Origin: an uncultured Bacteroidales bacterium
Lineage (GTDB): Bacteria; Bacteroidota; Bacteroidia; Bacteroidales; Bacteroidaceae
Reading direction: 5' to 3'
Assembly (NCBI GenBank): GCA_902768605.1
Contig: CACXLY010000095.1
Location: 1 to 8,129, forward strand
Length of the DNA stretch: 8,129 nucleotides
This document shows, in pieces, positions 5,701 through 8,129 of this stretch; positions within the stretch are counted from its first letter, which is position 1; every line of letters starts with the position of its first letter. The position numbers were made by a program, and so were the translations under genes. Below the pieces are notes generated by a model. The model searched no databases. It had not been told where the DNA came from and was given only the letters and a program-made list of their open reading frames with translations.

Positions 5701-7924
5701 CCACACGGGCGGAACCATAATGAGTGGGCGCGTGGAGCCGACTTGCAATAGCCACGGCCACGAACCCCATACACTTTGCGCTGACTGTCACGAGATACTT
5801 GTGGAAGGCGCAACCATTCCTGCCCTCGGTCACGACCTGCCCAGCACACCGAATCCAGGCACAGAGATTGTGGAGTACTGCACGGAGATTTGGAATGGTA
5901 GGCCAGCGAAGCCGAATGATGCCAAGTATGGCTTCGAAGGCTATTACACTTGCAGGCGCTGCAACGAGGAGGTGAAGGGCAAAAGGACTCCTCTCAAGCA
6001 CGGATGCTACCACTATGGCACTGGTGTGGTAACGAATGACTGGAATACTGAAGGAGAAATCTATACGACCTGTACGAAAGACGGCTACACTGGCGATGAT
6101 TATTGCGGTTATTGCGGAAAACTTGCTTATAAGGGCGAAATAGTACATCACGCCGGCCACAAGTGGGGCGAATGGGAGACCATCCGCGAGGCAACAACGA
6201 AGATCAAGGGCATGGAGAGGCACACCTGCATATACTGCGATGCTGAGGAAACTCGCGTCACCGACTACAGCGGTCCCGACTATACAATAAAGCCCGACAA
6301 GAGCACGATTCGCTTCGAGTGGGTATTTGGCGAGGAGCCGCCTTCGCAGACCATCACCTTCCGGTCCATTGGCCGAAACAAGGTCCATGCCATCACTAAA
6401 CTTGATTTCTCATCTTATGCTGATAATTTCTTCGACTATACCTTCAATAACATGAGCGTTACCATCACGCCCAAACCTGTTACTTATAGTATTAGGTGTG
6501 GAGTTTCTGAACTTGACGAAGTGGATATCGTCCAAAAGGTCCTCACAGACGAAGGGGAAGTAGTTCTTAGAGAGACTCCTTGCTTCACAATTTTCCGTAA
6601 AGTCAATAAGACTCCAGAAAAGTACACGCTGACTGTGGAGGATGGTCTTGCCGCAACAGCAACTCCCGATGAATACGGCGATCTGCCACCGAAGCAAAAC
6701 TCGAGTTGGAGCAAGAAGCTGCTGGTGCGCGGCGGCCAGGTAATCATGCCCGAGCCTGAAGAGGAATGGCAGGACGACTTCCTCCGCTGGGAGATTGTCG
6801 GCAACAACAAAGGCCTGGAACATGTACAGAATTCCAGCGATAAGAATGCGTTCTTCATCATGCCTTGCCACGACGTCACCATCCGGGCCGTCTATAAGAA
6901 GAAAGCCGCAAGCATGGCGTTCAGCGAGAAGATTGTGAGAGCCGGAATGGGCACGGTACTGAATACGCCTAAGCTGCAGAAGTCGCCGGGCAACATAGCC
7001 GTCACCTACAAGAGTTCCGACGAGTCCGTCGCAAGGGTGGATGCCTTAACGGGCACTCCGACCATCCTGAGGGAAGGCTCTGCTACGATAATTGCCACCT
7101 TTGCCGGCAATGCCCACTACACGTCTGCCAGGACAACCTACCTGCTGACAACAAGTCGTGACGAGCTCGTTGCCTATGACCTCGCTGTATCCGGCGTGGG
7201 AGTTTACAACATCAACAAGCATGACATCCTGGGCGACGGCAAAGTCCGCTACAACCCCATGACACAGACGCTGACGCTCGACAATGCCTACATCAACACA
7301 ACGGAAATCGGTGTGGAAGCAAACATGGGCACCATGAAGGTGGAGTTGCTCGGAAGTAACACCATCATTGCCAACGACAACACCTATGGCATGAACATCC
7401 GGAAGACTGCCGACACCGACAATGTGACCTTCTACGGCGGCGGTTCGCTCTATATCAGGGCCAACCTAAGAGCACTCCAAACAACTGCCAATCTGGTGTT
7501 GACCGACGGCGTGAGCATCACGGCAGAAGGCATAGACGAGGAGAACTCCTTTGGCTTCCGTGGACAAAGGTCCGGCTCGGTGCTCTTCCCGACCCTGACA
7601 ATGAAGGGGAATGAAACGATGCTGAGAGCAAAGGGCGGCTGGGGCTCGTTCGCCTACTTCGAGGATATTTCCCTGAACGACGGCATTCAGATCATCGAGC
7701 CTGTCGGAGCATTCTATGCTGAAAAATTCGGCGTCGTCAACAATGATCATATAGTGGCAGGCGAATGGGTAACGTTTGCCCGTCAGGACTACATCGACGG
7801 CATAGAGAGCCTCACCCCAACCCTCTCCGACGACGAGGGAACCTACAACCTGGCTGGCCAGAGGGTTGGCAAGGACTACAAGGGCATCGTCATCGAGGGC
7901 GGCAAGAAGACTCTCAGGAAGTAA
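2747..7924 (+). CDS. Giant exported Cys-rich acidic multidomain surface protein
   Basis: 1725 residues, function unknown. Residues 1-26 are a signal peptide ending RVHA before WEWHW. Residues 42-462 hold about 79 Cys, mostly CxxC pairs, among many Asp and Glu: eleven exact CxxCGxC motifs, several CxxCxxCxxC, and CEHGxC-type motifs. Residues 463-520 contain an HWHVCIDCG module. Residues about 532-650 look Ig-like (YQWW...). Residues 655-880 and 984-1175 carry zinc-ribbon-like Cys/His modules (LGHD, GHKWGEWETI...C.YC) like those in gut Firmicutes surface proteins. Residues about 882-980 and 1292-1386 resemble InlB B-repeats; 1176-1291 may be Ig/ASPM-like; 1390-1468 is BIG2-like; 1477-1685 looks like a beta-helix. 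Residues 1700-1725 are the tail shared with the first gene. No catalytic motif is visible. ATG 2747 is chosen because it gives a normal signal peptide. Metal or thiol binding at the cell surface is plausible but inferred. Confidence 0.93.
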   Translation: MKTYHTTMRMIMALAIMLFPLLRVHAWEWHWTDTWNEAVAICDECGEEYTFYAEHTSDAEEIAAGFFCEGCGSCIEDVNLDCFNEHHCLVCYGCISDGDYHEGWYNKYGDRICNDCFDVLSEGADDVCEFCHELFGADVTECTCEMGNLKLHCTDCTELACEICGNCMIVAGEELDVVGDACVEHAICNECMEAAAAEDDIHCRLCLHCDEDVCEVCGLCESCASGETHCPECGHCFDGDIQFCDYGGQHCNFCCIDNDWTCELCGKCIESLGISLCDDCGLCEDCCHDFSESSGCDHGYCIASYDFEDHLCPGCGQCPQDEECEYCGLCLECQADHHCEHGLCPDGSDWEAHVCPDCGDCFEDSELCEFCGLCENCWEHCEHGFCPESDDQGDHFICEQCGDCYEGDDQCDVCELCLDCCHDNISEKGCEHDFCIESDDFAEHWCYEDDQCLEFCQHDEGCEHPDVSTAWSKDGNAHWHVCIDCGKAIDKAIHTEGAPVILVAPNPSTRTNGTAQVSCTVCNYNIDIVSIPYVEATSDGKPYIITQPTDYTGKVSEYEGPRAEAAGGVLTRYATFKVYAGGEDLQYQWWQKWNKDPDTSWMPAEGVDGSENAPTLKVEMNIEECNGNFYRQFKCDVFNEIDNVTTNVANLKPKHVFGFYYGINDETHGYYCVGGCGERLRTSKHRFNDWTLVKPATSDETGLREQVCRDCSFAISEVIPKVEPNHVHSFDVARHSLTQHWFVCRCGVIGPDPKEDHNFDETEVVTEPTEKRMGESNLICSACGYYKTVKTDKLPHVHDYYSINDEGMFITKNGKYVPDPQKCKRGPLSHSFKCKGCDEWIIENHTWEMWLCARAPKSADEPGRMVRQCQTCYYEETKFFPYGSYPVMIEGGTADRDYAKEGDIVTIQYNPESARKMNYTSGDPVKFVMWNDVVDYLGDINSTIDWGSGYIELPRLTFMQPTTSTATFRMKNGPAAIFAVTEECDHTGGTIMSGRVEPTCNSHGHEPHTLCADCHEILVEGATIPALGHDLPSTPNPGTEIVEYCTEIWNGRPAKPNDAKYGFEGYYTCRRCNEEVKGKRTPLKHGCYHYGTGVVTNDWNTEGEIYTTCTKDGYTGDDYCGYCGKLAYKGEIVHHAGHKWGEWETIREATTKIKGMERHTCIYCDAEETRVTDYSGPDYTIKPDKSTIRFEWVFGEEPPSQTITFRSIGRNKVHAITKLDFSSYADNFFDYTFNNMSVTITPKPVTYSIRCGVSELDEVDIVQKVLTDEGEVVLRETPCFTIFRKVNKTPEKYTLTVEDGLAATATPDEYGDLPPKQNSSWSKKLLVRGGQVIMPEPEEEWQDDFLRWEIVGNNKGLEHVQNSSDKNAFFIMPCHDVTIRAVYKKKAASMAFSEKIVRAGMGTVLNTPKLQKSPGNIAVTYKSSDESVARVDALTGTPTILREGSATIIATFAGNAHYTSARTTYLLTTSRDELVAYDLAVSGVGVYNINKHDILGDGKVRYNPMTQTLTLDNAYINTTEIGVEANMGTMKVELLGSNTIIANDNTYGMNIRKTADTDNVTFYGGGSLYIRANLRALQTTANLVLTDGVSITAEGIDEENSFGFRGQRSGSVLFPTLTMKGNETMLRAKGGWGSFAYFEDISLNDGIQIIEPVGAFYAEKFGVVNNDHIVAGEWVTFARQDYIDGIESLTPTLSDDEGTYNLAGQRVGKDYKGIVIEGGKKTLRK
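3674..4132 (+). repeat. Tandem 42-49-residue Cys repeats within the giant protein
   Basis: Residues 310, 353, 395 and 444 begin four successive units. Each starts with His (HLCPGCG, HVCPDCG, HFICEQCG, HWCYED) and runs through CxxC(G/E)LCxxC to a C(D/E)H(G/D)xC end. Spacings are 43, 42 and 49 residues; the last unit is shortened and ends in CEHPD. A looser earlier unit (SLCDDCGLCEDCC...GCDHGYC) precedes them. The periodicity argues for duplication of a folded module that binds metal or is held by disulfides. Confidence 0.8.
7810..7839. repeat. Palindromic-repeat-like DNA in the linker before the shared tail
   Basis: CCTCACCCCAACCCTCTCC at 7810-7828, with CCCTC (7821-7825) able to pair with GAGGG (7835-7839). 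It matches 18 of 19 bases of 1968-1986 and is read in the same frame, giving LTPTLS here and LTPALS in the regulator. It encodes the hinge between DYIDGIES and YNLAGQR. Confidence 0.6.
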
Positions 7925-7950
7925 CACTCAATACTTATCCTGACACACCA

Positions 7951-7986
7951 GAGGGTATGTCCAAGAACGGACATACCCTCTTTTTT
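7951..7986 (+). terminator. Strong intrinsic terminator after the giant gene
   Basis: A perfect 12-bp stem, GAGGGTATGTCC (7951-7962) with GGACATACCCTC (7969-7980), closes a 6-nt loop and is followed at once by TTTTTT and then ATTTTT. It starts 26 bases after the stop codon at 7922-7924 and should end the transcript efficiently. Confidence 0.96.
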
Positions 7987-8041
7987 ATTTTTACCACGAA
8001 TCAATCGCGCCTTGATGCAAGAGCATTCAAGAATTACACTC

Positions 8042-8049
8042 TAACTTTG
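8042..8049 (+). promoter_or_regulatory. -7 promoter box for the last, partial gene
   Basis: TAACTTTG is identical to the -7 box of the regulator gene. No convincing TTTG stands 19-21 bases upstream. Transcription would begin near 8056, giving a leader of about 40 bases. Confidence 0.6.
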
Positions 8050-8057
8050 CAGAGGAT

Positions 8058-8072
8058 TGCGACGAAGTCGCA
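8058..8072 (+). other. Short hairpin at the 5' end of the last transcript's leader
   Basis: TGCGAC (8058-8063) and GTCGCA (8067-8072) form a 6-bp stem with a GAA loop, within a couple of bases of the predicted transcript start, followed by an A-rich unstructured stretch up to the start codon. A 5'-terminal hairpin of this kind can stabilise mRNA. It is too small to be called a riboswitch. Confidence 0.4.
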
Positions 8073-8096
8073 TAAAAACAAAAAAAAATAAGAAAG

Positions 8097-8129
8097 ATGA
8101 CAGACAACTCAAGACAGTTTCTTACCTTT
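8097..8129 (+). CDS. Start of an unidentified gene (3' truncated)
   Basis: ATG 8097 opens a frame that runs to the window end, giving MTDNSRQFLTF. Its position after a -7 promoter box, a leader hairpin and an A-rich stretch (AAAAAAAATAAGAAAG) supports a true start in this phylum. Eleven residues are too few to assign a family. It lies beyond the terminator at 7951-7986 and is therefore transcribed separately from the giant gene. Confidence 0.6.
   Translation, partial: MTDNSRQFLTF

Noticed and set aside
5555..6388. 277-codon minus-strand ORF opposite the giant gene
   Set aside because: It is antisense to a continuous domain-bearing frame, with no promoter and no recognisable motif.

Overview
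The window looks like a chromosomal segment from a gut- or rumen-type Bacteroidales, probably Prevotellaceae. Three things suggest this. The promoters are of the Bacteroidetes type (TTTG / TAnnTTTG) and there are no Shine-Dalgarno sequences. A periplasmic-TPR / membrane / AraC one-piece regulator is present. Two secreted proteins share a short C-terminal tail (YNLAGQR...KGIVIEGG.K.L.K) of the kind common in Prevotella exported proteins. The genus is inference; no marker gene is present.

Layout, all on the + strand: (1) 2-337, the 3' end of a secreted protein whose C-terminus is paralogous to that of the giant protein further right. (2) 338-714, a non-coding stretch with a perfect 2 x 37 bp tandem repeat, a possible decayed palindromic element and a near-consensus promoter at 659-689. 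(3) 715-2364, a 549-aa signal peptide-TPR-TM-AraC regulator, followed by an intrinsic terminator. (4) 2405-2458, a 22-bp direct repeat just upstream of a promoter that has a good -7 box but no clear -33 box. (5) 2514-2687, a previously unlisted 57-aa ORF. (6) 2747-7924, a 1725-aa exported protein. Its first third is an extremely Cys- and acid-rich array (about 79 Cys in 421 residues). The rest is a chain of Cys/His modules, Ig-like and InlB-repeat-like domains, a probable beta-helix-like region and the shared tail. (7) A strong terminator at 7951-7986, then a promoter, a leader hairpin and the first 11 codons of another gene (8097-).

How the parts may work together (inference): the regulator could sense something in the periplasm or at the envelope and act directly on DNA. 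The 22-bp direct repeat lies immediately downstream of its gene and covers the place where the -33 element should be, so it is the natural candidate operator. It would then control the small ORF and, by read-through or through the weak promoter at 2675-2706, the giant Cys-rich protein. I find no enzyme signature in the giant protein. A surface metal- or thiol-binding role is the simplest hypothesis, and it is unproven.

A second theme is that pieces of genome-wide repeat sequence appear to have been absorbed into coding regions. CCTCACCCCA-type palindromic sequence encodes the linker of the regulator and the linker before the tail of the giant protein. A purine-rich AAGAATGAAGAA-type repeat occupies the equivalent linker of the first gene.
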